This document shows, piece after piece, positions 9,831 through 18,246 of a stretch of 64,000 nucleotides of DNA. Origin of the DNA: Asparagopsis taxiformis. Taxonomy: Eukaryota; Rhodophyta; Florideophyceae; Bonnemaisoniales; Bonnemaisoniaceae. Below the pieces are notes generated by a model. That model was not told the origin of the DNA. It made no database searches and was given only the letters and a program-made list of their open reading frames with translations. Made by a program: the position numbers and the translations under genes. The first letter of the stretch is position 1, and each line of letters opens with the position of its first letter. The stretch is from contig JALQPE010000441.1 in assembly GCA_030407315.1 (NCBI GenBank), positions 32,856-96,855 on the forward strand. Reading direction: 5' to 3'.

Positions 9831-10183
9831 TAGGCAGACTGAATAGAAACCGGGGTGCAGAACAATACCTGAGGAGCGATTTGGACGCAGTTGCGTTCTT
9901 TCAATGCGCTTGTATCTTCGAAAATACAAAAAACCCGTGCCAGTGATCTGCAGGGTAATGACGCATGGGTTGGCGCACACGTTTTTCACATACGTTCACC
10001 GCCGCCCCCGCCGCATGATGCGTTTTGATTGCATCCAACTTGGATAGTTTCGTTCTAATAATCTTGGTTGCATACTGTATCTGAAACGCGAATGCAGTGT
10101 CGAAAATCTGACGCGCGAAAAACAAGCCGTGCCTCAGCTATCGTTTTGAAGTTAAAATATCTTCTTCGTGCCTTGAAATCCTA

Positions 10184-10450
10184 TTTCTAATCCGGTCTAC
10201 ACGTGGACATTGCACCGTATCTCAAGTGGGAAACTTTGACGTCATCGTCCTTCCCACGACCTCAACGTCAGACCCGTCCTCTCTGCAACTCTGCGCGCCG
10301 CCGACTCTTCCACTCTCGTATCGCCGAAACGCCCTCCGCTACTGCTTCCGTCTTCAGCTCTCCGCTTGTTCTATGTGTTCTACTCGTCCTATTCGTTCCA
10401 ACCGTCTTCTCTACTAACGCTCTCCACTGTCTTCACACACGCATCACACC
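10184..10450 (+). promoter_or_regulatory. Putative promoter/5' leader of the NB-ARC/WD40/TIR gene, with a TGACGTCA site
   Basis: 267 bp between the DIRS 1 end and the first ATG of the gene. The sequence is pyrimidine-rich near the ATG. TGACGTCA at 10237-10244 is a perfect CRE/bZIP-type palindrome, which could be functional or chance. No TATA box is evident. Confidence 0.3.
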
Positions 10451-10792
10451 ATGGGTAAATGCCTCTCTCGACCAAACCCCTCTGTTCCCAATCCTGCAAC
10501 CTCCGCTCCACCGTCTAACCAAGCTCCTGTTTCAAGCGACCCAAGCCAACCGACGCCTCAACCGATCGCCGACTCCCCCGCCGCGTCCTTCACATCAGCC
10601 ACTGCACTGCCCGTCTCGCCAGCACCTCCGACGTCCTCCCCACCGTCACAGTCCTCTCCAGCCCAATATACTTCTCTACCCCCACTCTCTTTCCCCCGAG
10701 TGCACGTCGTCCACAGATCGGACTATGTCCCGTCTATTCTGCCCCGATACTCGATCTGTCATCATCCTCCACCGCTCCCGAGAGTGTTGTGA
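10451..10792 (+). CDS. N-terminal segment: MGKCLS anchor motif and Pro/Ser linker
   Basis: The ATG at 10451 opens MGKCLSRPNP. Gly2 with Ser6 fits N-myristoylation and the adjacent Cys4 fits palmitoylation, the dual-lipid pattern that tethers proteins to membranes; this is inferred from the motif only. The next 100 residues are Pro/Ser/Ala-rich and disordered. This frame closes at TGA 10790-10792, whereas the NB-ARC frame is open from 10519 with no ATG before the P-loop. A one-base indel or a very short intron in the low-complexity stretch is needed to join them. Confidence 0.5.
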   Translation: MGKCLSRPNPSVPNPATSAPPSNQAPVSSDPSQPTPQPIADSPAASFTSATALPVSPAPPTSSPPSQSSPAQYTSLPPLSFPRVHVVHRSDYVPSILPRYSICHHPPPLPRVL

Positions 10793-11382
10793 AGCGCGCC
10801 CTTCTGTCTGATGACCGATCGCAAAGCTCTATCGCACTTGTTGGTATGGGCGGAGCAGGGAAGACAACCATTCTGTGCGCTCTTAGTGGTGACAGCGAGG
10901 TCATGGACAAACACTATGATGGTGTGTGGTTTTTTGAGCTTGGTCAGGATATTACGCTCTCCTCGTTTATCCGTCACCTAGAGACATTTGTGGAATCGAC
11001 ACTCCCAAAGTTTCTAGAGGCTTTCATAAAATTGGCCGCTTCTGAGGACACTCACCGCACGATGATCACTAAGCTCATGCAACGTCTAGGGACGAAACAT
11101 TATCTGTTGCTTTTTGACGATGTTTGGGATGTCAATGCAAATGTGTACAACTTGGTGTGTGCAATGAACAAAGCTGTGCAAACCAATCCTAACTCATCGT
11201 TGAAGGTGCTGATGTCGACAAGAAGCAGGGATATAGCTGATGGCCTTCGTACCTTTACTGTATCAATCAACCCTGAAGAATTGGTCACTGACAAGACTCT
11301 CCGCATATTCTGCCACCATGCACGCATTGAAACTTCCGATGTCTCGTCACTCTCACCTCAGAACCAAGACGCGCTGAACTGA
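10519..11382 (+). CDS. NB-ARC nucleotide-binding segment, ending in an in-frame TGA
   Basis: Open frame containing GMGGAGKTT (P-loop, 10843-10869), YLLLFDDVWD (kinase-2/Walker B, about 11101-11130) and VLMSTRSRD (sensor/RNBS-B type). The frame then stops at TGA 11380-11382. The next codons in the same frame read IIETCAGLPLAL, the expected GLPL motif of NB-ARC, so the TGA lies inside the domain and not at a natural end. Nucleotide binding by the N-terminal half looks intact. Confidence 0.8.
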   Translation, partial: PSSCFKRPKPTDASTDRRLPRRVLHISHCTARLASTSDVLPTVTVLSSPIYFSTPTLFPPSARRPQIGLCPVYSAPILDLSSSSTAPESVVKRALLSDDRSQSSIALVGMGGAGKTTILCALSGDSEVMDKHYDGVWFFELGQDITLSSFIRHLETFVESTLPKFLEAFIKLAASEDTHRTMITKLMQRLGTKHYLLLFDDVWDVNANVYNLVCAMNKAVQTNPNSSLKVLMSTRSRDIADGLRTFTVSINPEELVTDKTLRIFCHHARIETSDVSSLSPQNQDALN

Positions 11383-13527
11383 ATTATCGAAACATGTGCT
11401 GGACTACCACTTGCATTGAGTGTTGCTGGCTCTGGAGTGAGGCAGCAGATGGACCCAAGCTCGAGTGGGTGTGACGAGAGTGCTTTCGGTCTGTACTGGG
11501 AGCGATTGAAAACGAAGCCTGGACAAGTTGCTGGTGCAGAAAAAAATGGAGATGGGCACAAAGGCCTGGACAATGCACTAGAGACGAGTCTACAGTTTCT
11601 CGAGGAGAGGTGGGAGTCGATGAAGAAGACAGAAGAACTAAATGATGAGCTGAGTGCCAGAGACATGTTTCGGTCGTTGTGCATCATGGAGAAGCAGATG
11701 ACTCTGCCAGTGTGTGTGATTGAGCGATTGTGGGGAGTGAGTGATGTGGAGGCTGGGGTGATGATGTTATCACGAAACAGTCTGGTGTCAGAAGTTCGAG
11801 AGAGGGGCCAAGGGGTAGTAGGAGTGCGTGTTCACGACTTGGTGTTGGACCTAAGTGTGAAGATGTGTGAGGGAGAAGGCGGGACGATGAAGTGGCATGG
11901 GAGGCTGGTTGATTCATTCGAAGTGTGGAGAAGTGGGAGGACCGGAGAGAATGAGATTGAAGAAGAAGAATGGTGGAAGCTGAAGAAGACTGAGAGCGAC
12001 AAGTATATGAGGGAGCATGTGGTGCGGCACCTACTCGAAGCTGGTCGCATCAATGGAGCGGTGAAGTTGTTGACGGACTACCGCTGGATCGAGGAGATAA
12101 ACAAGGATGAAGAGCGACCGGCGTTTCGGAAAGTCATCACCGAGGTCGAGATGTTGCGAAAGTATCTGGAAGAAGAAGAAGAGAAGACGGAGAGTGTGAG
12201 AAGAATATTGCGCGATTTATCTACTGTAATAAGGGCAATGGAGCTGTGTATGATGCCGTATTGTGTGAAGAATCGAGATGAATGTACGTATCAACTATTT
12301 GGGAGACTGCGAGATGTAGAGAGCGAGAGTGGAATAGTCGAGCGAATAGTTGATAGTATTGAGCAATATGGGGAGCGGCCTTGGGATCGTTGTGGGCCTG
12401 GGGTGTTGACGAGTGGGAGGAGCTGGTTGAGGCGAGTACTGGAGCTGGAAAATGAAGGGGGATGCATGTGTGCCGGCACGGGGGAAGAAGTTATAGTGGG
12501 AGGGGAGGAAGGGGAGATATGGGTGTTGGATGGAAGTGATGGGACGGTGAAGAAGACTCTAGTTCATCATACACGTTATCCTGTTGTGTCTGTATTTTTC
12601 GACCGCAACACAGGGTTGATGTATTCGTGCGATCGTACCGGGCAAGTTACGATATGGAAGAACGAAGAGAAATGGCGAACGATGCAAGTGGAACGAAAAG
12701 GCCTAGAATATATTGAATGCATGCAAGTATTGGCATCGTTGGAGAAAGTTGTTCTGGGTACTACCCGAGGACGACTATTCGTGATGGACATACCGAGTAG
12801 GAAAGTAGTTGAAACTGTTGCTGCGCATGACGATGAAGTGAGTTCGCTGGCCATCGGAGGAAGTGAACATGTGATGGTATCTGCATCAGGTGACGGAACG
12901 ATCCGTGTATGGCACACGGAATGTTTCGAGGATAACGGTGCCGTGTTCGAGGGGCATACAAAATGGGTGGTCAGTGTGGCGTTGAGCGCTGATGGGAGAC
13001 TACTGGCGTCAGGGTCGTGGGATGGAAGTGTTCGGGTTTGGGACGTGCAGAGTGGCGAGCAACTGTGGAAATCGCCAGACGCACATCATCATCGGTTGGA
13101 ATGTGTTCTGTTCAGTGGCGATGGGCGCTTGTTATTTTCTGCAGATCATTGGAAGACGAGTGTATGGCGGGTGAGCAACGATGGTCGAGATGTGTCACTC
13201 GTGGACACTCCTCCCGATATGTCGCGATATACTGTACGATCTGTATGTCTGGGAGATGGCTCGGATCTGTACGTGTTGACTGGACGTGAAGTGCAAGTTT
13301 GGGATGTGCGACAAGTCGGCAACACCATCGAGTCGGTCTCTCCATTTCTTCCAGATGTGCGCAGGTTTGGCATTTCTGAGGATGGGTCAACAATGTTGAC
13401 GTTGAATGGAGAGTCGAAATTGATAGAGATACGGAACGTGTGTGACGTGTCAGAGCGCATCGATCGCGTTATTTTGAGTGTCAAAATTTCCGACGAGCAT
13501 CGTTTGCCTCAACCATTCGCCGTGTGA
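11383..13527 (+). CDS. NB-ARC C-terminal part, helical region and first WD40 blades
   Basis: Continues in the NB-ARC frame. GLPL is at 11401-11412, and a VHD triplet at 11830-11838 sits where NB-ARC proteins carry MHD, the ADP-sensing motif. A Glu/Lys-rich helical stretch follows (about 11900-12400), then WD40 blades with recognisable ends: GTIRVWH, GSVRVWDV and REVQVWDV, with GH dipeptides in EGHTKWVVSVALSADGRLLASGSWDG. The last codons before the stop belong to the copia 1 LTR; the host frame itself does not end here. A start at 11416 is unlikely. Confidence 0.8.
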   Translation: MIETCAGLPLALSVAGSGVRQQMDPSSSGCDESAFGLYWERLKTKPGQVAGAEKNGDGHKGLDNALETSLQFLEERWESMKKTEELNDELSARDMFRSLCIMEKQMTLPVCVIERLWGVSDVEAGVMMLSRNSLVSEVRERGQGVVGVRVHDLVLDLSVKMCEGEGGTMKWHGRLVDSFEVWRSGRTGENEIEEEEWWKLKKTESDKYMREHVVRHLLEAGRINGAVKLLTDYRWIEEINKDEERPAFRKVITEVEMLRKYLEEEEEKTESVRRILRDLSTVIRAMELCMMPYCVKNRDECTYQLFGRLRDVESESGIVERIVDSIEQYGERPWDRCGPGVLTSGRSWLRRVLELENEGGCMCAGTGEEVIVGGEEGEIWVLDGSDGTVKKTLVHHTRYPVVSVFFDRNTGLMYSCDRTGQVTIWKNEEKWRTMQVERKGLEYIECMQVLASLEKVVLGTTRGRLFVMDIPSRKVVETVAAHDDEVSSLAIGGSEHVMVSASGDGTIRVWHTECFEDNGAVFEGHTKWVVSVALSADGRLLASGSWDGSVRVWDVQSGEQLWKSPDAHHHRLECVLFSGDGRLLFSADHWKTSVWRVSNDGRDVSLVDTPPDMSRYTVRSVCLGDGSDLYVLTGREVQVWDVRQVGNTIESVSPFLPDVRRFGISEDGSTMLTLNGESKLIEIRNVCDVSERIDRVILSVKISDEHRLPQPFAV

Positions 13528-13632
13528 AAGGAATGCGTTATCTCGTTTATTCCTCGTCGATCATGAGCGACGGCGGGTGAGTATAAGTAGAGGTATCAAC
13601 TGTAAGTACTGTAAAGGTTAAGTTGTTCGTTA
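13523..13632 (-). repeat. Copia 1 3' LTR (110 bp)
   Basis: Matches 18133-18242 at a constant offset of 4610. The inner end reads TTA on the + strand, so the - strand starts TAAC, where the 5' LTR has the canonical TGAC. An extra copy of the LTR-end motif AGTTGTTCGTCA occurs at 13688-13699 and overlaps the pol stop. Confidence 0.9.
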
Positions 13633-13696
13633 AGTTGTTCGGAGAGGAATGGACGAGACAGGGGAGTGGGCACGGCGCGTAGATAGAAGTTGTTCG

Positions 13697-16510
13697 TCAG
13701 TCGCCGCGCGTCGTGACCGTTACCATGTTGAGGAGAGGGAATTTGCAGGTGAATTGGGCAGGCTTGAGAGCCTTGGTAAGGATGTCAGCGGGATTGTTAG
13801 CTGATGCAATGTGAGTGGGTTCGATTGTCTTTTGTCGCGTTTGTTCGCGTAACCAGTGGTGTTTAACGTCGATGTGACGAGAGGCTGGGGTGGGGTACTT
13901 TGATTTTGCTGTGCTGATAGCAGCAGCATTATCAATGAATAAGGGAAGCGGGGAGGGAGTTGGGTGGCCAATTTCGGAGAGGAAATTAGATATCGTGAGG
14001 AGGTGTTGTCCAGTTTGGAATCCGGCGACATATTCGGCATGGTGGGTAGAGGATACGACATTTTGTTGTCGCTTGGATTGCCAGGCCACCGGGGAATTAT
14101 TGTAATAGATTAAGCTCCCGGTGGTGGAACGGCGGGTGTCTGGACATGCCGCAAAGTCGGAATCGGAATATCCGGTAAGGCCAGTGGAGTAAGTTCTGGA
14201 GTATGTGATGCCGTGGTGCAATGTGCCTTTCAAGTAGCGCAGTGTTCTGATGGCAGCCTTCCAATGGAAATTGGTCGGGGCGTGAGCATATCTGCCTAAA
14301 TAACCTACAATAAAAGCAATATCTGGACGGGTAGAGTCACAGAGGTATCGGAGGCAGCCAATGAGGGCTTTGTAGTCATGTTGTGAGGTGTCCAATAAGC
14401 CACTTTGGGCTGTGTCGGCGAGCAAGAGTTCGGAAGCAATGGGGGATGCGGCGGGGCGAGCATCTGTTTGGCCAAAACGTTGAAGGACGTTTTGGATATA
14501 ACTGGGCTGGGAAATGGAAATACCAGTCTGGTCGTGAGAAACCTTCCATCCAAGGATGTGGTCAACCCTACCAAGGTCTTTTAAGGTGTATTTGGTAGCC
14601 AAGAGTGGTTTGACTTTGGACAAGAGTGGAATGTCATTTGTAACAACAAGGAAGTCATCCACGGTGACGACCAGGAGCACAAATTTATGTTGGGCTTGTT
14701 TGTCTCGGAGTATGAATGAGCAAGTATCGGAGGACAGGCGTGTGATGTCGGATACTGAGAGGAAATCTGCTAGACCTTCGGTAAAGATTTTGCAGGCTTG
14801 ACGGCTTCCATACATATTGCCTGTTAGTTTGGCTATTCGGCCGGGATATTTCAGAGAGCCGTCAAAGCGTCGCGGTTGGTGTAAGAAAATGTCTCTGTCC
14901 TCGGTGAATTCCTCGTAGAGGAAGGCCGATTCCAGATCCCAGTGATAGGTGTGGTATTGGTGGGCTGCGGCTACAGCAAGGGCTGTACGGATAGCATCCC
15001 GGCTGGCAACGGGGCTGGAAAGGTCATTAGGGTCGAAATGGATGTCTGGCTTTTGACGGTCGCCGCGGATTGTGCATCGGACTTTTCGCAGGGTAGGGGT
15101 TCCATTACTGTCTTTCTTTAATTTCAGGACAGTCTTGAATGGAATTAATGAGGTATTGGGTGGGAGTTGTGTTTTTGGGACGTATGTGAGCACGCCGCGT
15201 GATTCCAGACTGTCGAGCTCTGCATTCCAAGCAATTTCCCATGCAGCGGCATCTGGTGCAGTTCGAGCTTGACGGATATTTTTCGGTTCAGTAAAAGGAA
15301 GGGAGGTGTGGTAAGCCAGATGAGAAGGGTCTGTTGTGCAAACTGGGTCGTTGCTAGGGTCGTAGATATGGAAATCGGATGATCGGCAGCGTGATATTTT
15401 GATGGTTTGCGGGTCAAATGTGAAGTAGTGACGGTAATCGACACGTCCGACATAGTGGAGTAATCGGGCGCGGGGTTGAAGCTTGTCATGGGGAGATGGA
15501 TCATGTACATATCCAGTGGTTCCGAAAGGTAGGAGCGTTTGTACATTGGGGACCTTGCTGGTCCAGAGATGATGTGGAATTTGTCCATGGGCTGTGTGCG
15601 GAATATGATTGATGGCGTCTGTAGCAGCGAGGACAGCATATTCCCAGAGCGAAATGGGTAAGTCAGAGGTCAGTAGTGATGAGCGGGCTGTTTCCATTAT
15701 TGACCGGTTGACACGCTCAGCAAGGGAATTTTCTTGGGGGGAGTGTGGCACGGTGGGTTGTGTTAGGATATTGTGAGCAGCGTAAAAGTTTCGGAGATCA
15801 TTAGAGAGGTATTCAGGGGCATTGTCGGAGGTGACAAAGCGGACGCGGTGAGGTGTATGTAAGTGGGTGTTGGTGATATGGGCTTTGATGAGGCTAGCTG
15901 CAGCCGATTTTGTAGGTGCGCATTGCACAGTGAGGTATCTGCTCCCTTCATCAAGGAAAGTGATAAAGTATCGGTTTCCCTGTAATGAATCGGACGGGAG
16001 AGGGCCACAGATATCAGTGTGTATGTGAGTTCCAATGGCAGCTGTGCGTTGTCGTCGGCGAAACGGTGCAGAGGCTGATTTGCCCTGTGCACACCCAGAG
16101 CAAGAGAAGTGTTTAGGTGGGGTACGAAGGAGGCTTTTGGGCATGTGAGGTACCAGGCCATTCTTGGCCATGTAATGAATTTTGGAAGGGTGTGTGTGAT
16201 TTAGTTTGAGATGCCAGGTATGATAGTCGCGAATAGTAGATGGTAGATCCACATGGATTCGGGGTCGGGGGCGTGTGGAAATGGAACGTTTAGAAGTGGG
16301 TTTGCGCTTGGTAGCGGACTTGATGTAAGCTACTGGTTTGGATGGACGGGTGCTGAGCGGTTTGCGAACTGTACGGTTGGGTACAGAGGGTGCTATCGCA
16401 GGTGGTTTGTCGGAGGTGGTTAGTTTTCGAGGTGTGCGTGTCCAACGGGATGGAAATGCACGGGCAGTGTGAGCGTGCGAAGATGGTTGTTGGCTGGAGA
16501 GGCGATACAT
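13697..16510 (-). CDS. Copia 1 pol: integrase - reverse transcriptase - RNase H
   Basis: A 937-residue open frame. The integrase zinc finger shows WHLKLNHTHPSKIH followed by CSGC. The core has Asp in HTDICGP, Asp in TSDNAPEY and Glu in SPQENSLAERVNR. RT shows DLESAFLYEEF, MYGSRQACKIF and the catalytic VTVDDFLVV (VDD in place of the usual YVDD). RNase H has GYSDSDFAA, SKRQQNVVSSTHHAEYVA and HIDVKHHWLRE. It ends RGD then TGA, overlapping the extra LTR-end motif. The frame itself is intact but is cut off from gag by frame changes near 16740 and 16510, so the copy is probably not autonomous. Confidence 0.9.
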   Translation of the reverse strand: MYRLSSQQPSSHAHTARAFPSRWTRTPRKLTTSDKPPAIAPSVPNRTVRKPLSTRPSKPVAYIKSATKRKPTSKRSISTRPRPRIHVDLPSTIRDYHTWHLKLNHTHPSKIHYMAKNGLVPHMPKSLLRTPPKHFSCSGCAQGKSASAPFRRRQRTAAIGTHIHTDICGPLPSDSLQGNRYFITFLDEGSRYLTVQCAPTKSAAASLIKAHITNTHLHTPHRVRFVTSDNAPEYLSNDLRNFYAAHNILTQPTVPHSPQENSLAERVNRSIMETARSSLLTSDLPISLWEYAVLAATDAINHIPHTAHGQIPHHLWTSKVPNVQTLLPFGTTGYVHDPSPHDKLQPRARLLHYVGRVDYRHYFTFDPQTIKISRCRSSDFHIYDPSNDPVCTTDPSHLAYHTSLPFTEPKNIRQARTAPDAAAWEIAWNAELDSLESRGVLTYVPKTQLPPNTSLIPFKTVLKLKKDSNGTPTLRKVRCTIRGDRQKPDIHFDPNDLSSPVASRDAIRTALAVAAAHQYHTYHWDLESAFLYEEFTEDRDIFLHQPRRFDGSLKYPGRIAKLTGNMYGSRQACKIFTEGLADFLSVSDITRLSSDTCSFILRDKQAQHKFVLLVVTVDDFLVVTNDIPLLSKVKPLLATKYTLKDLGRVDHILGWKVSHDQTGISISQPSYIQNVLQRFGQTDARPAASPIASELLLADTAQSGLLDTSQHDYKALIGCLRYLCDSTRPDIAFIVGYLGRYAHAPTNFHWKAAIRTLRYLKGTLHHGITYSRTYSTGLTGYSDSDFAACPDTRRSTTGSLIYYNNSPVAWQSKRQQNVVSSTHHAEYVAGFQTGQHLLTISNFLSEIGHPTPSPLPLFIDNAAAISTAKSKYPTPASRHIDVKHHWLREQTRQKTIEPTHIASANNPADILTKALKPAQFTCKFPLLNMVTVTTRGD

Positions 16511-16739
16511 GTTGTCGCGCTGTTTGGGATAGCAGCAACAATTTTATCACTGGGGGGAGGAGGTGATGGGGTGGTAATGTAGGCTTGGTCCTTTTGAAAA
16601 ATCACATCATGGGTTGCACTAATTTGTGGCACAGAGAGGAGATTGTCCTGGAGTTGAGGAGCCACTACCACGTCGTGTGGAGGGAGATAGGAGGAGGGGG
16701 AAATGGGGATGGAAGCAGAGCCACGATGAGTGGTGGAGC

Positions 16740-17893
16740 TTATTCTGCCATCTGCACAGTGGGTGGAGGATGGGTGAGGGGAATTCCCGGAGGTGGTTCA
16801 GTTAGATGAGTCGGATTGGCTCCAGAATCTAATATGTACGTGGCAGGCGGTGTAATACGTACATCAGGGGTCGGGACCTCGGAGGGGCAGAGGAACTCAG
16901 AGGCGTTCGATGCATTGTCATGTAGTTGAGGGGGATTTTTGTTGCCGTATGACTGATGTTGGGCTGCCGCGGGTGTAGACTTCAGGAATTCCTCAAACAT
17001 CTTGTGCAGTTTGCACGCTGCAGTTGAGTGGGATGAGAGGCCATGGTATTTGCACCAAGGTCCAGTATGGTTATGCGGGCGCGGTATGTTATTTTTCGGG
17101 TGGAATTCGTGTTGGCGTTGGGGAGGGGCTTTTGATTTGGGGTGTTTAGCACGCGAATAACGCGGACGGGAGTTGAATGTGGATGGGTAGCCCTGTCCAG
17201 GTGCAGCATGGTATGATGCGGTTTTAGCGTTTTGGTGAATTGCATCATGTTTGATCATCATCGAAATGATTTGATCTAAAGGTAGGGGATTACTTGGATG
17301 AAGGTCATTATGAGCAGAGAGTACTTGGAGAAGGACAGTCCAGAACGGGTGTGACTCGATGCCTTCGAGGATGAACTGAATTGTGGTTTGCTCATTAGTT
17401 ATATCTGGGTATCCAGATTTAATCATCACAGTTCGGAGTCGTTGGTGGGCTTCGATGTATACCATGACAGGTTGATTGGGATCCCAAGATATGGCACGTG
17501 CACGGCGGCGGAGCTGGGCTGGTGAGTCGGCCGGGTGAGTGCGAGTGAGAATATCACTTAGTTTGGTGTACAGGGTACAGATTGGTCCTTTTTGCTCATC
17601 AAGAGTGAAGTTCTGGAGTATCTCAGGCGATATCGATGAGAGGACTAGAAGTTGCGCCTGTGTGTGCTTGTTCTGATGCAGCTCTGTAGTGGAGGGATCA
17701 GTAGATTGTGGCGGAGGGTTGAAGAGGTATTCTAGTACGCCCTGTGTACGAGCAAAGTGCTCAACAGTAATTTTCCATGGGACAAAATTGTCAGTATTGA
17801 GCAGTGGAATCTCGAGATTGTGTTGGATCGGGAAATGTGGTTGGGGCTGCATAATGTTGGGGAGATGAGTGTCAGGAGGGGAAGTATCAGACA
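16740..17893 (-). CDS. Copia 1 gag plus start of protease
   Basis: The likely start is the ATG at about 17893 (MSDTSPPDTHLP); the open frame reaches 18062. A copia-type Gag core covers about residues 40-260 (NFVPWKITVEHFARTQG, HPFWTVLLQVLSAHNDL). A zinc knuckle of the form CX2HX4HX4C (CKYHGLSSHSTAAC) comes next, then the protease active site YILDSGANPTHLT. The frame closes at 16740 soon after the protease motif. Homology with copia 2 (THRDEIII region) shows the protein should continue, so a small deletion has shifted the frame here. Confidence 0.75.
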
Positions 17894-18117
17894 TAAGAAT
17901 GCAGAGAGTACTTTTTGAGTACGAATGAATTTGGGGAGGTAACCGTGTTGTTTGAACAGAGGGTTGTGTGTGACCGTGTCGCCGTATTTGTCGAACAGAG
18001 GACGATGTTTTGGGTCGCCGAGCTTTTTGAGCACGGAACGCAGTTGTTGCGAGGTCTCGCAAGGGGGATGCGCCTGATTAAAGGGAATTTGGGATGGGCG
18101 GGAGGCGCAGTGATAGG

Positions 18118-18132
18118 TCTGGGCTCATAACC
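18118..18132 (-). promoter_or_regulatory. Copia 1 primer-binding site, initiator-tRNA anticodon-arm type
   Basis: The + strand here reads TCTGGGCTCATAACC, like the anticodon stem-loop of initiator tRNA-Met (CAT anticodon, GGG...CC stem). The element strand is therefore complementary to it, directly next to the 5' LTR. Copia and Ty5-type elements are known to prime from a half tRNA cut in the anticodon loop. Confidence 0.7.
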
Positions 18133-18242
18133 TGTAAAAGGAATGCGTTATCTCGTTTATTCCTCGTCGATCATGAGCGACGGCGGGTGAGTATAAGTAG
18201 AGGTATCAACTGTAAGTACTGTAAAGGTTAAGTTGTTCGTCA
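18133..18242 (-). repeat. Copia 1 5' LTR (110 bp)
   Basis: Runs TGTAAAAGG...GTTCGTCA on the + strand with proper TG/CA ends, and is followed by the duplicated target CGCCG. It is the LTR next to gag and the primer-binding site, hence the 5' LTR of a - strand element. Confidence 0.9.
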
Positions 18243-18246
18243 CGCC

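Larger units (their letters stand above)
6394..10183 (-). mobile_element. DIRS 1: truncated DIRS-like element
   Basis: Carries gag-like and RT/RNase H genes homologous to DIRS 2 (22080-28098) but stops inside RNase H and has no tyrosine recombinase. Its 5' end, read on the - strand, is TAGGATTTCAAGG...AGAAGATATTTTAAC, matching the DIRS 2 start TAGAATTTCAAG...AGAAGATATTTTAAC. The truncation point coincides with the terminus of DIRS 3, so DIRS 3 probably inserted into it. It ends about 270 bp upstream of the NB-ARC/WD40/TIR gene. Confidence 0.75.
13523..18242 (-). mobile_element. Copia 1: near-complete Ty1/copia element inside the NB-ARC/WD40/TIR gene
   Basis: 4720 bp, with 110-bp LTRs at both ends and a 5-bp target duplication CGCCG at 13518-13522 and 18243-18247. 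The two LTRs differ at only two positions that I can see (fourth base and penultimate base), so the insertion is recent. Order gag - protease - integrase - RT - RNase H identifies the copia superfamily. Very short LTRs and a half-tRNA primer site resemble red-algal and GalEa-type copia elements; that comparison is from memory. Confidence 0.9.

Noticed and set aside
10203..10811. 202-codon + frame over the start of the TIR gene
   Set aside because: Low-complexity shadow of the Pro/Ser-rich linker; the MGKCLS frame and the NB-ARC frame are better explanations.
11416..11430. Independent gene start at 11416 after the TGA
   Set aside because: The codons between the TGA and 11416 encode the GLPL motif, so the reading frame belongs to the upstream NB-ARC.
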